From: Yamagishiella unicocca
Taxonomy: Eukaryota; Chlorophyta; Chlorophyceae; Chlamydomonadales; Volvocaceae
Assembly: GCA_003116995.1 (NCBI GenBank)
Contig: BDSL01000040.1
Span: forward strand, 248,001 to 312,000
DNA length: 64,000 bases
Direction: 5' to 3'
The position numbers and the translations under genes were made by a program. The notes beneath the pieces are model-generated. The model ran no database searches and had not been told where the DNA came from. It was given only the letters and a program-made list of their open reading frames with translations. Shown here piece after piece: positions 1 through 10,968 of the stretch. Within the stretch, counting starts at the first letter, position 1. The number at the start of each line of letters is the position of its first letter.

Positions 1-2868
1 CGCAGAAGAATGTTAAGCACGGCTCTTGGCCCCGGCCGAGCTGGGGCCGGGCTGGAGCGCTCAGGCTCCATGGCTTCCACAATGTGCACGGCGGGTGGCT
101 GCAGCCAACTGTGGACAACGGGACAAAATGGGGGTAAGAAGCGTTCTGCTTTAATTTTCGATAGGATTGGCCTATTTTATGCGGTGCACGGCTTGATATT
201 AGAAGTGGGTCCAAAACAGCTGTGACCCAGGTCGTCGAGCAGTTCCAGAAAGGACACGCCCACACAACCTTGACTGCAGGTTGGTCTGGTATAAAGGTTA
301 AGGTCAAATGAGGGTTCTTGTCAACCCAAGTGAAGTTACAGGAGGCAACCGCACCTACCCCGGCCACGCATTGACCGACATAATACCCCGAAGCTGCCAG
401 AGACCGCAAGACTCAGTCGCAAGCCTAAAAGGCTAAGGCCGTATGGCATAGTGTGGGGCGCAGGGAAGGCTTGTGGGGGGGAGGCTAACGACGTCCGTCC
501 ATAGCGTTATGCTCATGCTACCCCGCTTCAGCCAAGACGCGCGACAGCAAGCGGAACGGAATGGCATGAACTGTCAGGAGAATGCAGGCTGCCACCAGGG
601 ACTCGTTCGCGTGGCTCACCGGTTATGGTGACGGGCCGAGGTAGGTGCTAGCCGTCAGCTCTAGTCCAACGACACAGTTCTAGGTCGGCCTGGCGACGTC
701 GAAAGCTGCTAAGCGACTAAGCCTGATGAGGGCAGAACAACTTTAAACCACGTCAAGCACCCGTTGCGCTGGCGGGTTGCTTAGCAAAGTCTTGGAACCT
801 GACGCGAACAGCGATGTGGCTGGTCGGAGGCTTCACTACTAAAGAGCATGAAGGTAAGAGTGCAATGTGGTACCTTAGGACAATTCAGATGTATTACGGC
901 GATAGCGTCAACTGCTTAGGCCAATGCAAGAAACTCGCCAGCTCACAGTTAATTCGCGATTACATTGTCCTGCATTTGCATGGGGCGCTTCACGACAATC
1001 CCGCCGTTTAATGATAAACACGCTACCGATGTACAATCATATTTCAATGCAATTCTTGGACGCTGCAAAGGCGTACAAAAGGTGACAGTCATACTGTGAC
1101 TGTCCGCAGTAGCAGGCAACCGGCCACAACCCAGCGGCAACAAAAGCCTGCACAAGTCGTTCTTGTGATATCCGTCAAAATTTTGCAACAGATAGTGCAC
1201 GTTGACCAGGCAGCCGTGCAACAGACGCTTTGAGACCACGCCACGTTGCGTGTTTTCACTATAGTAGCATCGCGGTGTTCCCAAAAGTGTATCGCAAAAA
1301 CCGCTGATGGCGTTACTCATACTACGCATTATAAACAGTTGAAGCTTGGGCTGTGATGTCTTGCATAGCGTGGTCATGTAACGAAATGTCCAAGCCAGCG
1401 TGCACTTCGGTTTGCTTTACATTGTCGGTAAGATGATAAAACAAAACAATATCGCTTGTTACGCCGTGGCTCTGATACGAAGTTGGGCGGACCTTGGTAC
1501 AGCTAGAGCATGTTGGCAATTTTACAACCAGGGACGCCACGCTGGTTTCCGTGCAAGCAACTTGAATGCAGCATAGATAACCTATCATGACGGTCTCAGC
1601 AAAAGGCCTTCAATTCTTTTCACAGAAACACGACGACATCAGCTTCCCACGGCGCCCCAACCAAAATGTCGCCACTCCGCTGAGCTATCTTTTCGCGGAG
1701 GAATTCTACACTTTAAGGATGTCCACCATATAGCTCCAGCCCTCGAACATTGCCGTGACCCGGCAACACGTCGACACGACCCAAAAATGCAACAGCCATC
1801 GGCAGCGGCATGGCATCCGTGCGCTATATAACCGGCTGCCGGTCCGCTGTAGCATCGCAGCCCTTTCTAGATTCCCAGCTCTGAGTGGAAAGGTCAGAAG
1901 ACCCAGATCACGCCGTAGCCTGCTCTAGTAACTGCACAGGTTCCAAAATGTTGGCTTTGTTGGTGTCGACAATCTGGCCATTGACCAGCATCTCGTCAAG
2001 AATGTAATGCACCTGGCGAGGAACGATAGGGTTTAGGAGGGGATGATATTACGCATCAGCTCTCTTAGATGGGGCTTGGTTGGGGCCTTTGGCACTTGCC
2101 CTAACCCATAAGCGCTGCAACTCGCAAAAAGACGCCGTCCCAAAGGTTCCCACTGACATTGAGCTAACAGTTTGATGTCCCTGCTGTGCGTCTCCCGCCC
2201 AGACAATGTCCTTGCACGTACGTTTTCTTGCCACCGGTTCCAGGCGGGACAACTTGTAACAGCAAAACACCCGATGTACGACACCCCACGTCCGCGTCCA
2301 GCTCGGTCGACTTTTATTGTTTGGAAAACACCTGGCTGCGTTGTTATTCTTTCCTTGCAGCTTGCCATACGCATGCACACGCCACACTCGCTGGTTCATT
2401 CATATCTCTCGCAATTTCTGCTTACGACAAAAGTCACCACTCCGTCCTCGTCCTTTCACGCTATCTGGACATAAGGTACTTGTGCCGATATTACCATAGC
2501 ACGCGTATATCGGTATGTCAACCCACTTGCAGTCAGGCGCCTGTACCCCGGTACCAGGCAATGCGACGTACTTGAAAAGGGAAGCCAAACCGCGCACGTC
2601 CATCACGCAACGGTTCCGGGAGGGGCACGATAGGCCTACGGGAAGAGCTCATTTTCGTGTTTTCCCTAACCAGATACGCATATCGGGGTTCGCCAGCCAG
2701 CCTATTGAAACTCCCACACAGCTTTATCAGCGCCCAGTTTCCTTGATGCACAGTAGTGATGTTTGCGTTGTTTGTCGCAGTTTCAACTGGAAAACGTCGA
2801 TGGTTATCGGAGTATGTAGCAGTACTACTGGTGATCACGGGGATGTGAACGCGAAGTGCGATGGTAAG
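1..2868. other. Intergenic, no gene recognised
   Basis: Base composition here is closer to even than in the GC-rich gene block. Short open frames exist on both strands (for example 949-1377 and 2033-2399) but overlap each other, lack family motifs and show no convincing exon structure. The right edge may hold the 3' end of the AP-4 sigma gene, whose last exon I could not resolve. Confidence 0.5.
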
Positions 2869-4779
2869 CTATGTCCCATTCAACACATGTTTTCCTCTCC
2901 GGGGACCGTCACTCCCTGATCCGCCCACCATCCACCCTTTCCGTAGCTCCGCTGCACCTACCATCTCCGGCTCGTTCATAATGTCCAGCTCGCACACCTG
3001 GCAAGGCGCAGCGGTGCCGGTGAGCAGGTCCGGCATAGGGGCAATGAGGTGATGTCCAGGCGGCTTGCTGGGGAACAAAACGACACCCAACCCACATTAG
3101 CCCCGCGGCTCGAAACCTCGCGGCGGTCGGCAATCGATCTGTACCATCGTACCGCATCCGCGGGCACGATACACACCACCAACCCGCCAGGATGACTCAT
3201 GTCGTACACGGCGGGCAGCGGGCGTACGGGTACCCCGCGCAGCTTGCCCCACCCACCCGTCACCTTGAGATCCCCTGCGCGCGCGGCCCCCCCAATTATG
3301 CACGACTCTGAAGATGCCGGCGTGCTGGAAGCTACCCCCTGGAGTCCTGGACGTGTCCTCTGTACAGTCTGGTGATACTCTCACGACGACGCAGCCATGG
3401 ACACCACAGCAAACTGCTGCGACCCCCACCACTTCCCGTACCCGCTCCCTCCCGCCCACCTGCCCTGTCTTCCGCAAAACCCGCCCACCTGCCCGAAGTG
3501 CTTATCCAATACCTCCACGAAGCAGTGGATGAACTCCAGAATTGCGAGCTCGTTCTACAAAGAAGAGTGGCGGCGTAGGGAGTGGCGGCGCAGGGATTAA
3601 GGGAAGAGCGGCGGCAGTCATTCCTGCAAAGGAGAGCGCAAGTCCTGACGGGACCCGTCATGGCGGTAGAAACCGGCTGAGATAGAGCAGGCAGCCAGAG
3701 GCGTGGTTGGCCACGCCCCGATGGGCCACGCGCGCCGATGGGCCACACGCCCCGATGGGCCACACACCCCGATGGGCCACACACCCCGATGGGCCACACA
3801 CCCCGATGGGCCACACGCCCCGATGGGCCACACGCCCCGATGCCACTTCGCCTATGGAGGCCAGAGACTGGGCTATTAGAAAGACGTTGGTTGGCCAACT
3901 GGCCACATCTCCATCGAACCATCACGCCTATCATCCCTACCATCACGCCATTAAGGAAACCCATGGGCACGTCAGAATGAACCAATCGACCAATATAAAT
4001 ATGCTTTCTAGGCGAGAGGTGGGATGCGCTACAATGTGGTGCCTAACCCCCGCCGGCTCACATGCCCCCACTGCATTTCAGCACAACCCCAGCTTGAGCA
4101 TAATCTCAGCTCGTTGACCTGAACCCGCCCAACAATGCGGCCCCGCATGCTCTCCAGTTCCCCAGGACGCACTGTTGAACTAGTCACTTTGCAGTGGGGC
4201 CAGAAGGCCCTGGGCGGATTAGCTCGCCACAACACTGCTGCAGCTGTACGGCAGCTGTACGGCGCACCTCGTCGTCGTCCACGCCGATCATGAAGAACAG
4301 CGACGCGTATCTCCGGTAAACGATTTTATACTGTCGGTGCTCGTAGAAAGAGCACTGGAAGTAGGAGGGACAAGTTGTTGGGCCGATCGGTGGTAGGGCA
4401 AGGGTGCACAGTTGTTGGAAAGGAGATACATGCCGCAGGAAGGTGAGGTAAGTCGAGAATTTGCCGACGGAGCTACCCATGGCGAACATGACACTTCGTG
4501 CCTCTCGTCAGCGTGTGTTTTGGGAGGACGTGGGTGTGTGGCAGTGTGGGTGCGGTATCTGGACTTGCCGCTTACGTAAGTGAAACGCACGGGAAGCGCG
4601 GGAGGCGGCGCTTGTGGGCCAATGCATGCCGTCCTTGCCTGCTTGTCTGTCCGTGAGAGGCACTTGCGGACGACCTCTCCCTCCAGCGCTCTCCGCTCGT
4701 CGGTGTTCAGGAACTCCGCAAAGTACTTTGCGAGGCGAGTCTGCCCCTGTTTGTTGACCATTAACATGAACTTAATCAT
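2869..4779 (-). CDS. AP4S1: AP-4 complex sigma subunit (sigma4-adaptin), C-terminus unresolved
   Basis: Small subunit of the AP-4 adaptor, a trans-Golgi coat complex. Exons on the minus strand: 4779-4639, 4354-4268, 3554-3489 and 2997-2869 (last one uncertain). The N-terminus [16 protein letters not shown] is the AP-4-type sigma start. It is followed by [49 protein letters not shown] and VCELDIM, which are the longin-fold blocks of the family in the right order. Phases are 0 at each join. The first intron uses a GC donor (GCAAGG). Four exons give about 140 residues, the normal sigma length, but after VCELDIM the family's F-N-L-E/D-K core and EMV-NG-IVET block are absent: the open frame runs through Gly-rich sequence to a stop at 2869. 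Either the last exon is misassigned, there is an unseen short intron, or the C-terminus has decayed. The gene is divergent from PI31, 567 bp away. Confidence 0.85.
3719..3842. repeat. 17-bp minisatellite in AP-4 sigma intron
   Basis: About eight near-identical copies of a 17-bp unit (core gatgggccacac plus a C run) lie in tandem between the second and third AP-4 sigma exons. All frames stay open, so it yields spurious His/Pro/Trp-rich ORFs. Confidence 0.9.
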
Positions 4780-5346
4780 GATTGCTAAGCTTTCGCCTTG
4801 CCAACTACGGAGATTGAGATGGGACCGGCTTCTAGAGCATCCTCGCGTGCAAAGATGCACTCATAGGCTACTAAGATAGTAATTTCGCAATTTAAGTCGA
4901 TGAAATGAAGCTGGCTCAATTCAGGCCGGACGGTGGTGTGAGCTGTGAAGAAGAGACAGATGGGAGAAAGTACAAGTTGTGCAGTAGTGGTTATTTGAAA
5001 AGATTAATGGTGATTGATGAATTTGTATTGGGTATGCCAAGGATTCCCACCCGACTTGTGCACTTCCGGACAAGGTTGTCATGGCAGCTCCGAACTTCAA
5101 ACCTCCGATCAGCGATACGTTCATTAGGCATCTAATTTCATAAGGCAAAGCCATTATATATGCACAATTACGACGTGCAAGAAACATACAAAAACGAACT
5201 ACCGGTACACCGCAGCCCACGCTCTTGGGCGTCAGCGGGGCGAGAACTACAGAACGTTATACTGTTTCAAGCCGTTGCAATTTAGGTTCGGCACGTTACG
5301 GGATATTTGGCGTTTGCCGCGGTCGCGGATCTGGCGAGCGCACGCC
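4780..5346. promoter_or_regulatory. Divergent intergenic region between AP-4 sigma and PI31
   Basis: The two start codons (4779 minus, 5347 plus) point away from each other across 567 bp. The middle (about 4860-5230) is AT-richer than the flanking genes, as expected for a promoter region. No TATA box or known motif is assigned with confidence. Confidence 0.4.
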
Positions 5347-8300
5347 ATGGCGACACCGCAGGCGCTGACGGCTGTGATTAGGGCTTCGCGACCTGAATTC
5401 AGGTGCGTGCAACGCCTGTGATGGTTGACGACATCGCGGCCGAATTGGTTGGTTGCCGTTTATAACCCTAAATTGCCACTGCCCCACGTAGGTCCACCGC
5501 TGACAAAGCCGTGTTCGCCGTGCATGCCATCCTATCGGTAAACGGCTTCAGCCTGCGCAAAGTCGGAGATGGCGTGGACGAAGCAGGTGACTCAGCCGCT
5601 CCGGGCGTGTCTATTCGGTCTTGTGCACAGGCGTAGGCTCCCCAACCTCCCTAGCCTAGTCCCGCACGTGCCCAATACGTGCAAGTCTCTTTCTCCTTGC
5701 CCCGCCCCGCGCTCTCATTCGCCTAACTCAAATGCGTGCCCATAACTTGCCTCGACGCCGGTAGCTCCGTAACTACAATGCTCCATAACGCCGTGACCAT
5801 ATCACCAACTCAAATCCCGGGTTGCGCCGCTCTCCTACCGAAACGTTTCCTACCGACCGGTCCTTTCCCTGCGCTGCAGCCGCCCTGGGCGCCTCGTCCT
5901 TGCCTGCCGAGGAGGCGGACATGACGGGGTGGAACCGACCAGACGAGGGAGATGGGAGCACCTACTCGTTCCTCTACGTACCGGAACTGGGCGCGCAGCG
6001 GCAGCCACAGCCACAGCAACAGCAGGTGAGTCAGCAGCGTCGGCGATGGGTACAGAGGACGGTACAGAGGACGGTACACAGGGCGGTACAGACGACGGTA
6101 CAGAGGACGGTACAGAGGGCGGTACAGAGGACGGTACAGAGGGCGGTACACAGGGCGGGACAGAGGACGGTACAGAGGACGGTACAGAGGACGGTACAGA
6201 GGGCGGTACAGAGGACGGTACAGAGGGCGGTACACAGGACGGTACAGAGGACGGTACAGAGGATACGGTACAGAGTCCCGGGGGGTGGCGAGAAGACCCG
6301 GCTGGGTCTGTACTTCGGAGAGGGGCTGCCTGTGGTACGGATGGGGCAGGAGTGCTGGCTAGGGCGGATGTGCGCTGACTGCGCGCCTGGTTAGGAGGCT
6401 GTGCGGCCGCACAGGGGTGTAGCGCCCTAGGGCAGGCGGGTACCAGGGTCACCTCACTGGCGCAGTGGGGGCAGGGTCACCTCACCGGCGCAGTGGAGGC
6501 AGGGTCGTGGCGGAGGCGGCCCCCTGCGCGCCCTTATCCCAAGGGGCTAGGGATCCCCCCCGGGGGTTTAGGAAAGCCCGTGGACTAGCCCGGAGGGGGT
6601 TGGCATAAAGACCGGTTACACGACACGTGTGCATAACCCAGGGGGGAGGGGCTACGGGGGGGCCGAGAGCGCGGACGAGGGCGCTGCGCTTTACGTTGAC
6701 CCTGCGGGCGGACATGGGTGGAGGGGCGGAGAAAGTGCCCCTGGCAGGCGCGAAGAAGAGGGAGTGGACAAGGATGCAGGGGCGCGGGAACTACGAATGG
6801 GGCGGACCGCAGACCAGAGCGCCATTCTCAGCCGTAGGCTGGTGGCCAGTCGGCTGGCAACCGGGTCGTGCCCAATCGCCTTTTTGGCAACCGGCCGGAC
6901 CCCAGCCTGCGCCCCAACGCCTCCGCGCCTCGCTCCGCCCCCTGCTGCTGCCGCGCCTCCACCCGCCTGCATCCCTCCGCCCCCTGCTGCTGCCGCGCCT
7001 CCACCCGCCTGCATCCCGCCGCCCCTGCTGCTGCCGCGCCTCCACCCGCCTGCATCCCTCCGCCCCCTGCTGCTGCCGCGCCTCCACCCGCCTGCATCCC
7101 TCCGCCCCCTGCTGCTGCCGCGCCTCCACCCGCCTGCATCCCGCCGCCCCTGCTGCTGCCGCGCCTCCACCCGCCTGCATCCCTCCGCCCCTGCTGCTGC
7201 CGCGCCTCCACCCGCCTGCATCCCTCCGCCCCTGCTGCCGCCGCGCCTCCACCCGCCTGCATCCCTCCGCCCCTGCTGCTGCCGCGCCTGCAGCCCCCCG
7301 CTCCCCCGCCCCTGCTGCTGCTCAAGTGCCTGAGGCTGGCAGCCGACTCGGGCGGCAGCGGGCAGCTGCTGGTGAGCCTGGCGGACACGGCGTCCGGCCG
7401 CCCGCCGGCCGCCCTGGAGCTACACCTAGACAGGTGGGGGAGGTAGCGGGGACGGGGGAATGGGGGGGCAGACATTGGTGTATTGGCAGGCAGGAGGGGA
7501 GGGGGGGGGGCAGACGTTGGTGTATTGGCAGGCAGGAGGGGAGTGGGGTGGTCAGACGTTGGTGTATTGGCAGGCAGGAGGGGAGTGGGGGGGGGCAGAC
7601 GTTGGTGTATTGGCAGGCAGGAGGGGAGTGGGGGGGGGGCAGACGTTGGTGTATTGGCAGGCAGGAGGGGAGTGGGGGGGGGGCAGACGTTGGTGTATTG
7701 GCAGGCAGGAGGGGAGTGGGGGGGGGGCAGACGTTGGTGTATTGGCAGGCAGGAGGGGAGTGGGGGGGGGGCAGACGTTGGTGTATTGGCAGGCAGGAGG
7801 GGAGTGGGGGGGGGGGCAGACGTTGATGTATTGGCAGGAAGGAGGGGAGTGGGGGGGGGGCAGACGTTGATGTATTGGCAGGAAGGAGGGGAGTAGCCTG
7901 CGCCGTGCCGCTCGGCATCGCCTGCCGTAACCCCGAACACCGGCCAGACTCTTCACTCTCCACTCGCCCACACTCGCCCACACTGGCTCCCCGGTTTTCA
8001 TTTCGTGTGCACGTCCATGCCACCCCCCACTTGCACCGTGGATCCGCGCCCAGGTACGTCCCCGCGCTGGCTCCGGGGGCGGCCGGGTACGAGAACCTGG
8101 ACGAGCTCATCCGGCGAGTACAGGGGGCGCTGGACGAGGCGCTTGAGGGCCAGCAGGTGGGGAGGGGGAGGCGCTTGATGGCCAGCAGGTGGGAGGGGGA
8201 GGCGCTTGATGGCCAGCAGGTGGGGAGGGGGAGGCGGAGGGGGTTTCGATGAAGACCCATGGATGCGAGAAAAACCGGGGGCAGGGCACGTGGTTTCGGA

Positions 8301-10968
8301 GGGCTGCCAAGGGGGGGTGCAGTGAGGGTAATCCACGCGCCTGGCCTCACCCCTTCGCGTCCCCGTCCCTGCCCCCGCCCTGCTTCGCCCAAAACATTGC
8401 GTTACCTCGCCAACACCGATCCCGCAAATCCCCGGCCCTCCCTGCCGTGGCACCCTTCCACGCCGCCCCATTCGCCCGTGATGGTCAGCCCGCCGCCAAA
8501 GCCACGGCCAGCGGCGGCCGCACCGCAGCCGCCGTCGCCAGCACCTCCGCCCCCAGCGGTCACGTCCAGGAGGAGCAGCAGCTGCTGGAGCGGGAGGAGG
8601 AGGAGCGGCGGCGGCGGGAGCGGGAGGCGCGGGAGCGGGAGCTGCGCGACCCGCTGCGTGACGACCGCTACCGGCCCGGGATGGGGGCGCGTGGGCCTCC
8701 CGGATGGGGACCCATGGGGGTGGGAGACGAGGACTTGATGCCTGGTAGGTGGAGGCTGCGGTGCCGGTGGTGGCTGTGATGGGTTGTGCTGAGGCGTCGC
8801 GTCTTGATCGTTTAGAGGAACTTAAAAGCCCTAAGCTGAGGAACGCAAAGCGTTTCGCCATATCCATGCCCTCGCCCCTGATGATCCTCCTCGCCCCTGA
8901 TGATCCTCCTCCCGCTGCTGATCCTCCTCGACCCTGATGATATCCTCCTCCGCCTGCTGGTTGTCCTGCCCGACTGCAGGTGGGCTGCCGCGGCCACCAG
9001 GCATGGGCGGTCCCGGGGGGCTGGGCGGGGTGCCGCTGGGTCCCAGGGGCCAGGGTGGCGGCATGATGGTGGGGCCGGAGAACCCCATCTTCGCAGGTGC
9101 GGCGTGGAGGGCAGGAGAGGAGGCTCGTGGGCCGGCACTGAAAAGTGAAACCGGGAGGGGGATATCAGGAGGGTTGCAAAAAAGGACCGGTTACTCGACG
9201 TGGGAAGTGTAGCTGGCGCAGAGGCTTCGGACACATGGTTGATATCAGGAGGGGGGTTGCAAGGAACACCCGTGAACGAAAAGGAGAACCGTTTAGGACA
9301 AAGACGTTCGAGGGGGGATGGCGGTGTATGTCGCCGTCTTTTTGCGCTTCGCCCCGGCTTCGGCACCCCGTGCTACAGGGAGGATGTCATCTCCGGCAGG
9401 ATCTCCATCAGATCAAAATCGCATTTTTCGCGCGGTGCGCCCATTGCTATCGCTAGCTTGCCTCTTCACCCTGCACAGCAAGGCCCAACGGCGCTCATGC
9501 TACCGCACCAGGGCACGTCGTAACCCCCCTAACCCGCAACCGGACCCCCCCTTCGCGGACTATCTTTTACCCCCCTTCAACCCATGCCATGCACACCGGC
9601 CCACGCAGACCGCCTGCGCCATCCCCGCGGCGGCCCTGGCCCTGGCTTCGCTCCAGGTCCGGGCAGCGGCGTGCCGGGCATGAGGTGGGACCCCATCAAC
9701 CCCGAGGGGCTCCAGGGATGGAGCCCCGACGATTACACGCGCGACGGCAGGTGCGTGGGGTTCCGAACGGGGCCGGACGGGGCGGGAGGGGGTACGAAAG
9801 GCTGTAGGAGGGGGCGGGGGCTGCAAGGAAAACCCGTGTACGAAAGGAAAACCTTTTAGGATAGACGTTTTCCGAGATGCATGCGGGGGGGGCGGGGGCG
9901 GGAGGGAGGTACTGGTATGGAGCGGGCTGGGGCCGTCTTCTGCCGGCTGCTGGTAATTGAGGTAGTGAGGGTGAGGGTGGGAAACGGTGTAGGCGGGCAG
10001 GCGCAACGGGGTTCACAGGAGGGCTGGCATCAGCTCGTGGTGGGCCGTCTCCGTCGTCGTGTTGCTGCGGTGTAGGAAGGTAGGTAGGAAGGAAGGAAGG
10101 TAGCACGGAGGCAGGAGGCGCGGCCGACGAGGTCGGCTCTCACGTCGTTCCGCCGGCGCCTCCCCGCCCCTCCTGGCTGGCCCCTGCCGCCGCTCCACAG
10201 TCCGCCAAACAGCCCTGCAGCGACCTGGCGGTGCCTTCGGTGCCTCTGTTGCCGCTGCATCTGCGTGCAGTACCCGGCTTACTAGCGTGGACCTCCAAGG
10301 GGTGTGTGTAGCGAGGACCTCCAAGGGGTGTGTGTAGCGAGGACCTCCAAGGGGTGTGTGTAGCGAGGACCTCCAAGGGATGTGTGTAGCGAGGACCTCC
10401 AAGGGGTGTGTGTAGCGAGGACCTCCAAGGGGTGTGTGTAGCGAGGACCTCCAAGGGGTGTGTGTAGCGAGGACCTCCAAGGGGTGTGTGTAGCGAGGAC
10501 CTCCAAGGGGCACCGGTAACGACTCCTCAGCGGCCCTGGGCCTGCCCTCCAGCTCCGGCCTTAGGCCTGCTGGCTGTAGCGCGACGGTGCAACCGCGGCT
10601 ACTGCCGGTGCTGCGTACGCGCCGCCAGGCTGGTTGGCGAGGCCCCATCCAGGAGCTGCGTCCCTCGTTGCGTTGCGGCCGAGTGGCTGCGGGTTGCCGC
10701 CGCCGCATCATCCCCTCCCTCTTGTCCTGGTGTACCGGAACCTTGTCCTGGTTACCCAGCCTGACCCAGCAGGCACTTCTAAACGAGTGTGCAACGGACG
10801 CTCCCTAATCAGTGCTGGCCAACGGGTTTGTCCTCTCCCCTCTTTTCCTTACTGCGGTTATGTTCCGTTGGCCGCTGATCGCGCAGGGCCATGCGCAACG
10901 AGGGGCTGAACGACATTGGCAGGCCGCCGCCGGGCCGCGGCCCGGACTGGGATAACATGTTCGGCTGA
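5347..10968 (+). CDS. PSMF1: PI31-type proteasome regulator
   Basis: Homologue of PI31, a protein that binds the 20S proteasome and helps its assembly and transport. Nine exons join in phase: 5347-5402, 5492-5586, 5880-6025, 7294-7433, 8054-8156, 8489-8744, 8980-9096, 9657-9750, 10887-10968, giving 362 residues. The N-terminal half is the FP domain: RASRPEF, KAVFAVHAILSVNGFSLRKV, MTGWN, YSFLYVPE, LLLKCLRLAAD and YENLDELIRRVQGALDEAL. The C-terminal half is the Gly/Pro-rich PI31 tail with MMVGPENPIF, MRWDPINPEGLQGWSPDDY and a terminal PDWDNMFG. In animals the tail ends in an HbYX motif (Met-Tyr-Leu in human); here it ends Met-Phe-Gly. An Arg/Glu-rich linker (exon 6) is longer than in animals. 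Introns 3, 4, 5 and 8 are filled with minisatellites. The exon 6 acceptor is the least certain junction. Confidence 0.9.
6047..6268. repeat. 12-bp minisatellite in PI31 intron 3
   Basis: About eighteen copies of a 12-bp unit (ggtacagaggac with single-base variants). Because 12 is a multiple of three and the unit lacks stops, long frames stay open on both strands (Thr-Glu-Asp-Gly one way, Tyr-Arg-Pro-Leu the other). These are not real proteins. Confidence 0.95.
6945..7290. repeat. 42-bp minisatellite abutting PI31 exon 4 acceptor
   Basis: About eight copies of a 42-bp pyrimidine-rich unit (starting ctgctgctgccgcgcctcca) end exactly at the acceptor of PI31 exon 4 (7293/7294). Exon 4 itself begins with a degenerate copy. 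The array supplies an extended polypyrimidine tract. Confidence 0.9.
7457..7895. repeat. About 44-bp minisatellite in PI31 intron 4
   Basis: About ten tandem copies of a G-rich unit with the core ttggtgtattggcaggcagg and a variable G run (5-10 G). The G-run length changes unit size by one or two bases between copies, a sign of replication slippage. Lies entirely inside intron 4. Confidence 0.95.
8131..8238 (+). repeat. Tandem triplication of the PI31 exon 5 splice donor
   Basis: A 31-32 bp unit containing the last codons of exon 5 plus its donor (ggccagcag then gtggg) occurs three times, putting possible donors after 8156, 8188 and 8219. The third is 63 nt after the first and stays in frame, so its use would add 21 residues; the second would shift the frame. 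Confidence 0.8.
9821..9884 (-). repeat. Dispersed short repeat, family 2 copy
   Basis: Inside the last PI31 intron. On the minus strand it carries the order gcatgcatctcg, aaaacgtctatcc, aaaggttttcctttcgtac, acgggttttccttgcag, shared with copies at 14061-14134, 15421-15489, 24154-24222, 43451-43524 and 45891-45946. A further diverged copy lies near 9255-9312. Confidence 0.7.
10287..10510. repeat. 26-bp minisatellite in PI31 intron 8
   Basis: Nine nearly perfect copies of a 26-bp unit beginning gaggacctccaaggggtgtg. It lies in the last PI31 intron. Confidence 0.95.

Noticed and set aside
949..1588. Overlapping minus-strand frames of 142 and 88 codons
   Set aside because: No conserved motif; frame lengths are within expectation for roughly 50% GC random sequence.
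6691..8392. Large minus-strand and plus-strand frames of 150-400 codons
   Set aside because: They are made of intronic minisatellites whose unit length or composition keeps several frames open; PI31 exons on the plus strand explain the conserved parts.
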